Below, piece after piece: positions 52,684 through 60,442 of a DNA stretch of 64,000 bases. Location: NCBI RefSeq assembly GCF_024213555.1, contig NZ_JANAVO010000008.1:124001-188000 (forward strand), read 5' to 3'. Below the pieces are notes generated by a model. It had not been told where the DNA came from. It saw only the letters and a program-made list of their open reading frames with translations, and searched no databases. Source of the stretch: Allokutzneria sp. A3M-2-11 16. GTDB lineage: Bacteria > Actinomycetota > Actinomycetes > Mycobacteriales > Pseudonocardiaceae. The translations under genes and the position numbers were made by a program. Position 1 is the first letter of the stretch. Each line of letters begins with the position of its first letter.

Positions 52684-52947
52684 GTGAAGACGTTCGACGG
52701 GCTGTTCGCAGAGCTGACGGAACGGGCCGCCTCTCGCCCGGAGGGGTCCGGCACAGTGGCCGCGCTGGACGCCGGAGTGCACGCGCAGGGCAAGAAGGTG
52801 CTGGAGGAGGCGGGCGAGGTGTGGATCGCCGCCGAGTACCAGTCCGACGAGCAGCTGGCCGAGGAGATCTCGCAGCTGCTCTACCGCCTGCAGGTGCTGA
52901 TGATCGGCCGCGGCATCAGCCTCGACGACGTCTACCGTTACCTCTAG
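52684..52947 (+). CDS. hisE: Phosphoribosyl-ATP diphosphatase
   Basis: The protein has 87 residues, the stand-alone actinobacterial HisE. It hydrolyses PR-ATP to PR-AMP and PPi, the second step of histidine synthesis. The all-alpha NTP-pyrophosphatase metal motif is visible: [15 protein letters not shown] and [18 protein letters not shown] 52684 has AAAGGA about 8 nt upstream. hisG follows 35 nt later, so they form an operon. Confidence 0.95.
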   Translation: MKTFDGLFAELTERAASRPEGSGTVAALDAGVHAQGKKVLEEAGEVWIAAEYQSDEQLAEEISQLLYRLQVLMIGRGISLDDVYRYL

Positions 52948-52982
52948 CACGGCACTACCTCTGAGACCCGGGAGAAGAAACG

Positions 52983-53831
52983 ATGTTGCGCGTCGCTGTG
53001 CCCAACAAGGGCACACTGGCCGGTGCCGCCTCCGAGATGCTCACCGAGGCGGGCTACCGGCAGCGGCATGAGCAGCGCGACCTGACCGTGCTCGACCCGG
53101 TCAACGAGGTCGAGTTCTTCTTCCTGCGCCCCAAGGACATCGCCATCTACGTCGGCTCCGGCGAGCTGGACCTGGGCATCACCGGCCGGGACCTCGCCCA
53201 GGAGTCCGGGGCGCCGGTGGCCGAGACGTTGTCGCTGGGCTTCGGCTTCTCCACCTTCCGCTACGCGGCGCCGAGCGGGCGCGAGTGGAAGGTCGGCGAC
53301 CTGGAGGGCAAGCGGATCGCCACCGCCTACCCCCGGCTGGTCCGCACCGACCTGGCCCGGCACGGGGTCACCGCGGCCGAGGTGATCCGGCTCGACGGCG
53401 CGGTGGAGATCTCCATCCAGCTCGGCGTCGCCGACGCGGTCGCGGACGTGGTCGGTTCCGGTCGCACGCTGCGCCAGCACGGGCTGGCCGCCTTCGGCGA
53501 CGAGATCTGCCGCTCCGAGGGAGTGCTGATCGAGCGCGCGGATTCCCCGGTCTCACCGGAGAAAGCGCAACTGGCCGGGCGCCTGCAGGGCGTGGTCTTC
53601 GCCCAGCAGTACATGATGCTGGACTACAACTGCCCGCAGGACCTGCTCGACGCGGCGGTGGAGATCACCCCGGGCCTGGACTCGCCGACGATGTCCCCGC
53701 TGGCCGACCCGCAGTGGGTCGCGGTGCGCGCCATGGTCGCCCGCAAGGAGGCGAACCTGGTGATGGACCGGCTGATCGCGTTGGGCGCCAAGGCGATCCT
53801 GGTCTCCGACATCCGCTCCTGCCGCCTCTAG
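52983..53831 (+). CDS. hisG: ATP phosphoribosyltransferase, long form
   Basis: The protein has 282 residues, the long HisG with a C-terminal ACT-like domain for histidine feedback inhibition. It catalyses the committed step of histidine synthesis. Motifs: [13 protein letters not shown] at the N-terminus, [30 protein letters not shown] (PRPP-binding) and the regulatory end [15 protein letters not shown]. It overlaps the convergent mutarotase-like gene by 4 nt. Confidence 0.96.
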   Translation: MLRVAVPNKGTLAGAASEMLTEAGYRQRHEQRDLTVLDPVNEVEFFFLRPKDIAIYVGSGELDLGITGRDLAQESGAPVAETLSLGFGFSTFRYAAPSGREWKVGDLEGKRIATAYPRLVRTDLARHGVTAAEVIRLDGAVEISIQLGVADAVADVVGSGRTLRQHGLAAFGDEICRSEGVLIERADSPVSPEKAQLAGRLQGVVFAQQYMMLDYNCPQDLLDAAVEITPGLDSPTMSPLADPQWVAVRAMVARKEANLVMDRLIALGAKAILVSDIRSCRL

Positions 53832-55018
53832 GACAGCTTCCACACCACCGGGGTGCGCACCCCCGGCCTGATCTCGCCGCTGACCACGACGGGGTGCTCC
53901 CGCCACAGCACCGCGGGCGTGGTCGCGGGCGGCGGGCCGGGGAAGTGCCCCGTGGTGCGCCAGGAGTCGCGCGCCGGGTCGTAGCGCAGCACCTCCGTGG
54001 TGAACCCGGTGTGGTGGTCGTAGATCCAGGTGATCACATCGTTGTGCTCGTGCCAGCGAGGGGAGTTCTTCGGCTCGCGGTCGCGCGACGCGGTCTGCTC
54101 CTGGATGAGGTTCCACCGCTCCAGGTCGCGGTCCCCGCCGAGCACCAGCAGCCCGTCCGCCGTGGGGTAGGCCAGCCCCGCAGTCACGCACCACGGCAGA
54201 TCGGCGATGCGCCGCCACGACTTCCGGCGAGGTGAATAGGCGTAGGCGTCGCGATGGAACCGCCAGCCCTCCGGCGTCTGCGCGCGCCCGCTGAGCAGGT
54301 AGAACCGTCCATTGTGGACCGCTCCGACCGCGACTGAACGCGGATCACCCGGCCAGGACGGCAGAGTTCGCCACCCGTCGCCAGGACGAGCGAGGTCGAG
54401 CGAGTAGAAGTCCGCTCCCTCCGCCACGTACACGACATCGTCGACGATCCCGGCCACCCCGTAGGACATGGGACGAGGCAACGGCGGTAGTTGTTCCTGT
54501 TCGATCATGCGCCGCCGCGCGTCGTAACGCAGGTAGAAGACCTCGGCGGACTTCCGCACCGGCGTGAGCGCGGAGCCTCCTGCGCCGTGGGGGAATCCTT
54601 CGCCGCCGATGACCAGGACACCACGCGAGGTGCTCACGCAGGCGGAGTAAGCGAGGCTGTTGGGCAAGGTGAACGTCGTCGGTGACCAAGAACCGTTGGG
54701 AGCCATGACGAACACGTCGTTCCAGTAGACCTTGCCGAGCGCGTTCTGCCGGTTCGAGGTCTTCGCGGGCTCGGGGAAGTTGGCGCCGCCCGCGACGATC
54801 AGGTGTCCCGCGTGCACTCCGGCGACCGGACCGGCGAGGCCGAGCTGGCGCCAGTACGGCTTCCCGACGGGGATCGCGGGGTGCCAGGCGGTCGGGTTCG
54901 GCGGCAGCGGGGCGAGCCGCGACCAGCCCGCGCCGGGACTCGTGCTCGCCCGCGCGGTCGCGGGAACGAGCGGCAGGAGTGAGGCCGCCGCGAACGCGCG
55001 CCTGCTGAACCCGACCAT
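53828..55018 (-). CDS. Secreted kelch-repeat protein, cyclically permuted mutarotase-like
   Basis: The protein has 396 residues with ATG behind GGAGG. The N-terminus carries a Tat-type signal, [19 protein letters not shown]. The body is a six-bladed kelch propeller: [53 protein letters not shown] and [11 protein letters not shown] place it in the cyclically permuted mutarotase group related to N-acetylneuraminate epimerase; the sugar is unknown. It should fold in the cytoplasm and be exported through Tat. Repeat copy 4 lies just upstream. Confidence 0.82.
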   Translation of the reverse strand: MVGFSRRAFAAASLLPLVPATARASTSPGAGWSRLAPLPPNPTAWHPAIPVGKPYWRQLGLAGPVAGVHAGHLIVAGGANFPEPAKTSNRQNALGKVYWNDVFVMAPNGSWSPTTFTLPNSLAYSACVSTSRGVLVIGGEGFPHGAGGSALTPVRKSAEVFYLRYDARRRMIEQEQLPPLPRPMSYGVAGIVDDVVYVAEGADFYSLDLARPGDGWRTLPSWPGDPRSVAVGAVHNGRFYLLSGRAQTPEGWRFHRDAYAYSPRRKSWRRIADLPWCVTAGLAYPTADGLLVLGGDRDLERWNLIQEQTASRDREPKNSPRWHEHNDVITWIYDHHTGFTTEVLRYDPARDSWRTTGHFPGPPPATTPAVLWREHPVVVSGEIRPGVRTPVVWKLS

Positions 55019-55099
55019 GCCGCCTCCAGACATAGGACGTGGGATGTCCAGTGAGCGCACGGTAAGCCTCCACCCCACTGCAGGCAACCCCCGCCACCG

Positions 55100-55232
55100 T
55101 GGTTCGCCGGTCTTCAAGTACCCCCAACCCCCGCCTCAGCGGTCGCCAACCACCACAAACCTCGCAGTGCGCGCGAGGTGCGCTGCTGTTGAAGACCGTG
55201 GCGGAGGGGGGTGTGGTGGTCTTGAAGACGGT
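55100..55232. repeat. GTCTTCAAGTAC-type inverted-repeat element, copy 4 (degenerate)
   Basis: The left arm GGTCTTCAAGTACC (55109-55122) is intact, followed by AACCCCCGCC and GGTCGCCAACC as in other copies. The right arm is decayed to GGTCTTGAAGACGG (55218-55231), with a second TTGAAGACCG relic near 55184. It ends 10 nt after (in gene sense) the stop of the Lon-like protease gene. Confidence 0.6.
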
Positions 55233-55241
55233 CCGACCCGG

Positions 55242-55997
55242 CTAGCACGAAGGGGCGTCGCGGCCCTCGCCGAGTGCAGCGAGCGCGTTCACCGCCTCTG
55301 TCAGCGTGCTCACCTTGACCAGGCGCAACCCGTCCGGGACCGTCTGCAGCGCCTCCTTGCAGTTCTCGGCGGGGGAGAGGAACGCGGTCGCGCCGACCTC
55401 CTTGGCGGCGATCATCTTCATCCGGATGCCGCCGATCCCGCCCACGACGCCGTCCGGCCTGATCTCGCCGGTGCCCGCGACGGACTTGCCGCGGAGCAGG
55501 TCGCCGGGAGTCAGCTTGTCCACGATGGTCAGCGCGAAGACCAGCCCGGCGGACGGGCCGCCGATGTTCTTGAGGTCGATGGTGACCTTCAGCGGCGAAG
55601 CGGGCTTGAGGTAGGTGCGCACCGCGTCCTCGGCAACCGACTGGGAGCCGGTGAACGCCTTGGTGTTGTCCTGCTGGACCTGCTGGAAAGTCTTGTCCGG
55701 CGGGAAGATCTGCTCCCGCGGGGCGAGCGCGTACCGCGACGACGCCCACATCCGCGCGGCGTCGAAGAGGGTCAGCTCGTCGGTGACCGAGACGGTCGGC
55801 AGGTACAGCGAGCCCGTGGTCGGGTAGGTCGGCGCGCCGGTGACGTCCACGACCGGTCTGCCGTCCACCGAGGCGAGGGTGTCCCGGATCTCGCCGGGGC
55901 CCAGCGCCACGTAAGGCACCGTCACGGCGGTCGAACCGAGGGCCAGCCCCGCGGCCAGGAACGCACTCAACACCAAGGTCACGACGCGGCGGCTCAC
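55242..55997 (-). CDS. Lon-like (YlbL family, S16) secreted protease lacking the PDZ domain
   Basis: The protein has 251 residues starting at GTG 55997 with TAGCGT 7 nt upstream. An N-terminal TM (VVTLVLSAFLAAGLALGSTA) leads to the conserved external block PYVALGPGEIRDTL and TGAPTYPTTGSLYLPTVSVT. The S16 catalytic domain is complete: LKNIGGPSAGLVFALTIVDK (Ser) and KMIAAKEVGATAFLSPAENC (Lys). Family members (e.g. Rv3194c, about 340 residues, recalled) carry a PDZ domain of about 95 residues between AAxxAxxYLK and the Lon domain; here DAVRTYLK is followed at once by PASPLKVTIDL. The deletion is in frame and clean. Confidence 0.85.
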   Translation of the reverse strand: MSRRVVTLVLSAFLAAGLALGSTAVTVPYVALGPGEIRDTLASVDGRPVVDVTGAPTYPTTGSLYLPTVSVTDELTLFDAARMWASSRYALAPREQIFPPDKTFQQVQQDNTKAFTGSQSVAEDAVRTYLKPASPLKVTIDLKNIGGPSAGLVFALTIVDKLTPGDLLRGKSVAGTGEIRPDGVVGGIGGIRMKMIAAKEVGATAFLSPAENCKEALQTVPDGLRLVKVSTLTEAVNALAALGEGRDAPSC

Positions 55998-56046
55998 AGT
56001 CCACACGCTACAAGTACCGCCGGTCAGGTCCGTGCGTAGCTCGCCG

Positions 56047-56114
56047 TAAACGCTTGCACAACCGCGCCCGCCTAGCGGTCGATTACGTTGCACTCAAAGA
56101 TGCAAGCGCTTGCA
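56047..56114 (+). promoter_or_regulatory. LacI-type operators upstream of the LacI gene
   Basis: The perfect palindrome TGCAAGCGCTTGCA (56101-56114) and the related TAAACGCTTGCA (56047-56058) carry the CG-centred core bound by LacI/GalR regulators. The proximal site covers the -35 region of a promoter with -10 TAGCGT (56133-56138), 6 nt before the ATG at 56145. This suggests autoregulation; the distal site could also act on the divergent protease gene. Confidence 0.7.
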
Positions 56115-56144
56115 GTCGAGCGTCATGGCGGTTAGCGTGCCGCC

Positions 56145-57143
56145 ATGGCCACCATCGACGATGTCGCCAGGCGAGCCGGGGTTTCCACCGCCACGGTCTC
56201 GCGGGCGCTGCGTGGCCTGCCCAACGTCGCCGAGCCGACGCGCGAGCACGTGCGCCGGGTCGCGGCCGAGCTGAACTTCGCCGTCTCGCGGTCCGCGTCC
56301 AGCCTCGCCTCCGGCCGCACCGACACCGTGGCGATCGTGGTCCCGCACGTCACCGGGTGGTTCTTCGCCAAGGTGATCAGCGGCGCCGAGGCCGTCCTGC
56401 GCGCGGCGGGCTACGACGTGCTGCTCTACTCGATCGGCGACACGGAGTCGCGCGAGCGGTTCTTCGCGCGACTCCCCCTGCGCGGGCGGGCCGACGCGGT
56501 GCTCGTGCTCGCGTTGCCGGTCACGGAGGCGGAGGTCGGGCTGCTCGAAGGGCTCGGTGTCCCGATCGGACTGGTCGGGCACGACGTGGCCGGGCTGCAC
56601 TCGGTGGGCATCGACGACGCAGCCGGGGCGCGCGTCGCGACGCGGCACCTGGTGAACCTCGGCCACAAGCGCATCGCGCTGATCTCCGGGGACGGCGATC
56701 CGCTGGGCTTCACCGTCCCGGGGATGCGGCGTGCCGCGTTCCAGGAAGTGTTGCGCGCCAACGGATTGCGCGACGCGGGGGAGGTGGTCGGCGACTTCAC
56801 GTACGCGGGCGGGGAACGTGCGATGACGGAGCTGCTGGCTCGCGAGGACCCGCCGACCGCCGTGTTCGCCATGTCCGACGAAATGGCGGTCGGCGCGCTG
56901 AAAGCCTTGCGCAGGCACCGCATTGACCCCGGCGGTGCCGTATCGGTGATCGGGTTCGACGACCACGAGATGGCCGAGGTGCTGGACCTGACCACGGTCG
57001 CCCAGCCCGTCGCGGAACAGGGCAGCACCGCCGCGTCACTGGTGCTGCGCCAGATCGGCGGCCAGCGCGCGACGGAACCGGAGCGGGTCGTGCTGCCGGT
57101 CCGGCTCGTCGTCCGGGGGACCACGGCGCCGCCGCGATCCTGA
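56145..57143 (+). CDS. LacI family transcriptional regulator
   Basis: The protein has 332 residues. The HTH is at residues 1-55: MATIDDVARRAGVSTATVSR then ALRGLPNVAEPTREHVRR; the hinge helix is SRSASSLASGRT. The periplasmic-binding-like sugar domain follows (IVVPHVTGWFFAKVISGAE, LVGHDVAGLHSVGIDD, FAMSDEMAVGALKAL, SVIGFDDHEMAEVL). Downstream lies a decayed sugar-binding protein, so the operon it once controlled appears lost here; remaining targets may be elsewhere. Confidence 0.92.
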   Translation: MATIDDVARRAGVSTATVSRALRGLPNVAEPTREHVRRVAAELNFAVSRSASSLASGRTDTVAIVVPHVTGWFFAKVISGAEAVLRAAGYDVLLYSIGDTESRERFFARLPLRGRADAVLVLALPVTEAEVGLLEGLGVPIGLVGHDVAGLHSVGIDDAAGARVATRHLVNLGHKRIALISGDGDPLGFTVPGMRRAAFQEVLRANGLRDAGEVVGDFTYAGGERAMTELLAREDPPTAVFAMSDEMAVGALKALRRHRIDPGGAVSVIGFDDHEMAEVLDLTTVAQPVAEQGSTAASLVLRQIGGQRATEPERVVLPVRLVVRGTTAPPRS

Positions 57144-57158
57144 CAGAAGGGAGCGCAG

Positions 57159-57924
57159 ATGTCCGTTCGCCTCACCGGTCTCGTCGCGGAGATGGCCGAG
57201 GCGCGCTGGATTCGCAAGGTGCTACCGGGAGTGCGCGAGGAGGTCGAGCGCGGGTAGAAGCCCAGGGGAAGTCCTACGAAGGACTGACCGTGCTCGTCAA
57301 CACGCTGGTGAACTCTGCCAACGGCAGCCTGGTCAGCGCAGACGGGCAGGAGACCACTGTGGACGGCGGAGCGGTCGCAGCCATCAAGCAGCTGAAGGAG
57401 ATCGCGTCGGCGCCCGCGACCAACCCGGCCTTCGCGAGCAGCGCCGAGGACGGCGGCAGGCGGAGCATGCAGTCCGGCCGGTCGGCGTTCATGGTGAACT
57501 GGCCGTTCGTCTACCAGTCGATGCGCTCGGAGAACCCGGGTCTGTTCCCGCACCTGGCCTGGGCGCCGTACCCGAGGATCACCGCCGACACGCCCGCGAA
57601 GGTCACAGTCGGCGGCATCGACGCCGTGCTGTGCTTGCGCAACAAGGAGACCAGCGCATCGGAGCGATCGAGGGCGGGGTGCCGCCGACCCTGGAGTCGG
57701 TCTACGACGATCCTGGCTTCGCCGGGGCGGTGCCGATGAAGGACGCGATCCTGGACACGCTGCGCACGTCGCGCGTGCGCCCGAAGGTCCCGTCCTACCA
57801 GACCGTGTCGTCAAACGTCTCCACGTTCCTGGCGGACCCCGCGAGCCTCGATCCGGCCGCCGCGGCGACCCGGCTCCGAACGTCCATTCAGGACGCTCTG
57901 GACTCGAAGGGCGTCATTCCCTGA
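57159..57924 (+). pseudogene. Remnant of an ABC sugar-binding protein (LpqY/ThuE-like)
   Basis: A short ORF (57159-57257, MSVRLTGLVAEMAEARWIRK then KVLPGVREEV) stops at TAG. The next frame (about 57259-57690) reads as the second half of an extracellular solute-binding protein: YEGLTVLVNTLVNSANGSLV, RSAFMVNWPFVYQSMRS, WAPYPRI and VGGIDAVLCL. Near 57640-57660 the sense shifts frame to IGAIEGGVPPTLESVYDDPG and ends in LRTSIQDALDSKGVIP. The signal peptide and first half are missing and a small deletion breaks the frame. The permease and ATPase partners are absent. The LacI gene upstream was probably its regulator. Confidence 0.8.
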
Positions 57925-57940
57925 CTCAGGGTCGACCGAC

Positions 57941-58237
57941 TCAGGGCATCGGTCCCGGTGGCACCGTCGGGGTGGCCGGTGGCGTGCTGGTCAGCGTCGC
58001 CGAGCCGGCCGGTGCCGCGGTGCGGACCAGGCTGGGGCTGTTGTGCTCACCGATCGTCGCCGACCCGATGGAGGTCAGCACGGACAGCACCGCGGCCATG
58101 CCCGCCGCCGACGCGGCCGCGCCCCACGGCGCGTCCAGCAACCCGACGGAGTTGGCCGCGAGCACCGCGACCGCTGCCTGCGCGAAGGTCTTGATCGCGC
58201 GCTCGAACGTCCCGAGCCAGAACAGTTTCGTCCACAT
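57941..58237 (-). CDS. Phage-type holin (r1t-like)
   Basis: The protein has 98 residues. ERAIKTFAQAAVAVLAANSV and WGAAASAAGMAAVLSVLTSI give two membrane helices, then GEHNSPSLV and a Pro/Thr-rich tail. This pattern matches the small r1t-type holins of actinophages. It lies 41 nt downstream of a GH25 lysin on the same strand, forming a lysis cassette. No other phage gene is nearby. Confidence 0.8.
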   Translation of the reverse strand: MWTKLFWLGTFERAIKTFAQAAVAVLAANSVGLLDAPWGAAASAAGMAAVLSVLTSIGSATIGEHNSPSLVRTAAPAGSATLTSTPPATPTVPPGPMP

Positions 58238-58278
58238 AGGAGTGTCCTTTCTCCCGTTGTGCCGTTACCGCTTCCGCC

Positions 58279-58884
58279 CTAGTGCGCGGTGAGCTCGTCC
58301 AGCTCGACCATGCACAGGTTGAGGTCGACGTGGCCGTCGATGCCCGGCAGGCGGCCCTTGTCGGTGTACTGGTGCGCGCAGACCTTGTCGGTGAGGTAAC
58401 CCGGTTTGCCCGGCGTCCGCCCGTAGTGCGCGACCCAGAGCCGGACCCCGTCGTCGAGCCAGTGCTCGGGGTTGAGCTTGTCGCGGAACCAGCTGGTGCT
58501 GGCGTAGACCATGATCTGGTGCCTGCCGGTGATCCGGCGGGTCTCGGCGATGAAGACCCGCACCCACTCCGCGAGGTCGCCGCCGTTGTCGCGCTCGATG
58601 TCCAGGCACGGCGGCAGGTTCCCCTCGCCGCCGAGACCGCGCGCGTTCAGCTCGGTGGCGAAGTGCTCGGCGTCGGCCTCCGGCGGGTTGGTGTCGGGCC
58701 GGGCGAAGTGGTAGCCGCCGATGGTGAAGCCGACCGAGCGGGCCGCGTTCACGTGCGCGTCGAAAACCGGGTCCACATAACCGATTCCCTCGGTGGCCTT
58801 GATGTAGGCCCACTCGTATCCGGCGTCGCGCACGCCGTACCAGTTCACGTCCTGATGTCGCGAGACGTCGATACCAGAGCTCAT
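58279..58884 (-). CDS. GH25 family lysozyme (endolysin-like muramidase)
   Basis: The protein has 201 residues with ATG behind GGGAGGGG. GH25 hallmarks: GIDVSRHQDVNWYGVRDAG (first Asp), YIKATEG, GGYHFARPD, and PPCLDIERD with the catalytic Asp-x-Glu pair; the end HQYTDKGRLPGIDGHVDLNL is also typical. It hydrolyses beta-1,4 bonds of peptidoglycan. No signal peptide is present, so release would need the adjacent holin or another route, as for phage endolysins. Confidence 0.92.
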   Translation of the reverse strand: MSSGIDVSRHQDVNWYGVRDAGYEWAYIKATEGIGYVDPVFDAHVNAARSVGFTIGGYHFARPDTNPPEADAEHFATELNARGLGGEGNLPPCLDIERDNGGDLAEWVRVFIAETRRITGRHQIMVYASTSWFRDKLNPEHWLDDGVRLWVAHYGRTPGKPGYLTDKVCAHQYTDKGRLPGIDGHVDLNLCMVELDELTAH

Positions 58885-59010
58885 TGCCCCTCCCCCGAGA
58901 CAGTGGCAACCGGCTTTTGGGGTGCCATTAATGGATACCTTGGCACCACCGTCGCCGAATACCGCCTACCGAGGGGAAACCCCGCACTTTCGCGCGACTG
59001 TTAGGTCTTC

Positions 59011-59952
59011 TTAATCCGCGCGATCGGCCATCGTCTCGGTTCCGGCGTCCGGTTCCGGCCAGCCGGGGTAGGCGGGGGGAGTGCCGCCGAAGGACGGGCA
59101 GAGCGCCTGGTGGTCGCAGAAGGCGCAGAGTTTGCCGGGATTGGGCCGGAAATCGCCGGTGCGACCGGCCCGCAGGATCGCCTGCCAGATCGCGTCGAGG
59201 GTGCGTTCGAAGCGCAGCAGCTCGCCCTCGTCGGGGGTGTAGGCCAGGTTCTGCCGGTCGGCGAGATACATGAGCAGCAATTGCCTCGGCACCACTCCGC
59301 GCAGCCGCCACAGCACCAGCGCGTAGAACTTCATCTGGAACAGCGCCTTGGCTTCGCCGATTTCCCGGGGCGCGGCGCCGGTCTTGTAGTCGACGACGCG
59401 GATCTCGCCGGTGGGCGCGACGTCGATCCGGTCGATGTAGCCGCGCAGCAGCACCCCGGACGGGAGTTCGGTCTCGACGAGCTGTTCGCACGCCTCGGGT
59501 TCCAGCCTGCGCGGGTCCTCGAGCAGGAAGTAACCGTCCACAAGCGACTTCGCCGAGTCCAGCCAGTGCGCGAGGTCCGGGTCGTCGGCGCCGTCGAACA
59601 TCTCCGCGAGCAGTTCGGGGCGCTCGGCGAGCAGGTCCGACCAGGACGGTTCGACCAGGTTCTTCGCCGTCTCCGGCACGCGCTCGCCCGCGGGCATGCC
59701 GAACAGCCGCTCCAGCACGGAGTGCACGACGGTGCCGCGCACCTGCGCCCTGGTCGCTTTCTCCGGCAACCGGTCGACCGCGCGGAACCGGTAGAGCAGC
59801 GGGCACTGCTTGAAGTCGCTGGCCCGGGAGGGCGACAACGCGGGCCGTCGGATCGGCCGCCGGGCCCCGCGCTCGTCAGCCGAACCCGCAGGCTCGTCCG
59901 CCCGAGGGCTGTCCGGTGCGCCTGCTGGGGGGTCGTTCGCGATCTCCGCCAC
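59011..59952 (-). CDS. RecB family PD-(D/E)XK exonuclease with Fe-S-type cysteines
   Basis: The protein has 313 residues from GTG 59952 (TAGGGT 7 nt upstream). The nuclease core is visible: SRASDFKQCPLLYRFR, RGTVVHSVLERLF, VLLRGYIDRIDVAPTGEIRV then VDYKTG (Asp and Lys of the active site). Four cysteines, one at the N-terminal side (KQCP) and three in LCAFCDHQALCPSF, match the Cas4/AddB-type 4Fe-4S arrangement. It probably acts in DNA repair. In mycobacteria a homologue (Rv2119, recalled) neighbours trmI as here. Confidence 0.92.
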   Translation of the reverse strand: MAEIANDPPAGAPDSPRADEPAGSADERGARRPIRRPALSPSRASDFKQCPLLYRFRAVDRLPEKATRAQVRGTVVHSVLERLFGMPAGERVPETAKNLVEPSWSDLLAERPELLAEMFDGADDPDLAHWLDSAKSLVDGYFLLEDPRRLEPEACEQLVETELPSGVLLRGYIDRIDVAPTGEIRVVDYKTGAAPREIGEAKALFQMKFYALVLWRLRGVVPRQLLLMYLADRQNLAYTPDEGELLRFERTLDAIWQAILRAGRTGDFRPNPGKLCAFCDHQALCPSFGGTPPAYPGWPEPDAGTETMADRAD

Positions 59953-60086
59953 GCCCCGCACCCTAGGCCAGTCCCCCGACAAGATCACCGGGCCCGCCCC
60001 CGTCCCAGCCCCCACCCGCCCTGGGGGGCGACCCCGCAACCATCCTCCCACCGCTCGGCGGCGCCGAGCACCGATGAGGCCCGCGC

Positions 60087-60114
60087 TGTGGACAAGCCCC
60101 ACCGATGTGGACAA
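60087..60114 (-). promoter_or_regulatory. Pair of perfect DnaA-box-like 9-mers
   Basis: TGTGGACAA occurs at 60087-60095 and 60106-60114; its complement TTGTCCACA is the actinomycete DnaA-box consensus. The two are in the same orientation, 19 bp start to start. They lie in the 490-bp gap 59953-60442 between the RecB-like and M50 genes, which otherwise holds G/C-rich non-coding DNA and the palindrome at 60248-60310. DnaA binding is inference. Confidence 0.45.
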
Positions 60115-60247
60115 CTAGCCGCACCTGCCCCCGTGACAGCCGTGCGCGCACCATCCGGACGAGTCTCCCGATGGAGAATCAGGCCCATGAACCCCGCCTC
60201 CGCACGGCCCGCCCGGACCTGACCCGGGCCGCGCAGCCCAGATCTCG

Positions 60248-60310
60248 CCCGTTTCGTACTCATAACGGGAAATGGAGCGCTCCCAAATCCGGCTATGAGT
60301 ACGAAACGGG
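60248..60310. repeat. 63-bp palindromic element with 17-bp perfect arms
   Basis: CCCGTTTCGTACTCATA (60248-60264) pairs with TATGAGTACGAAACGGG (60294-60310). The centre holds a perfect 10-bp palindrome GGAGCGCTCC (60274-60283). It is less GC-rich than its surroundings and unlike the other repeat families in the window. It lies 133 nt upstream of the M50 start. Confidence 0.8.
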
Positions 60311-60442
60311 ATTCGAGGGGCGAGGGGGAGGAGGGGGGTCGGGGCGGATGAGGGTGGACGAGGTTGGGGTGCGGCGGACGGAGGTGGTGGTGGGCGGCGG
60401 GCGATACGGCGAGGTAACACGGTCACCCCTACGCTGCTGTGC

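Noticed and set aside
57941-58292. Plus-strand open frames opposite the holin
   Set aside because: No motif or ribosome binding site; the minus-strand holin matches a known pattern and follows the lysin.
57941-58884. Prophage
   Set aside because: Only lysin and holin are present; no integrase, capsid, tail or terminase genes and no att-like direct repeats were seen.
60087-60114. Replication origin
   Set aside because: Only two DnaA boxes and no dnaA, dnaN or AT-rich unwinding region; far too few boxes for an actinomycete oriC.
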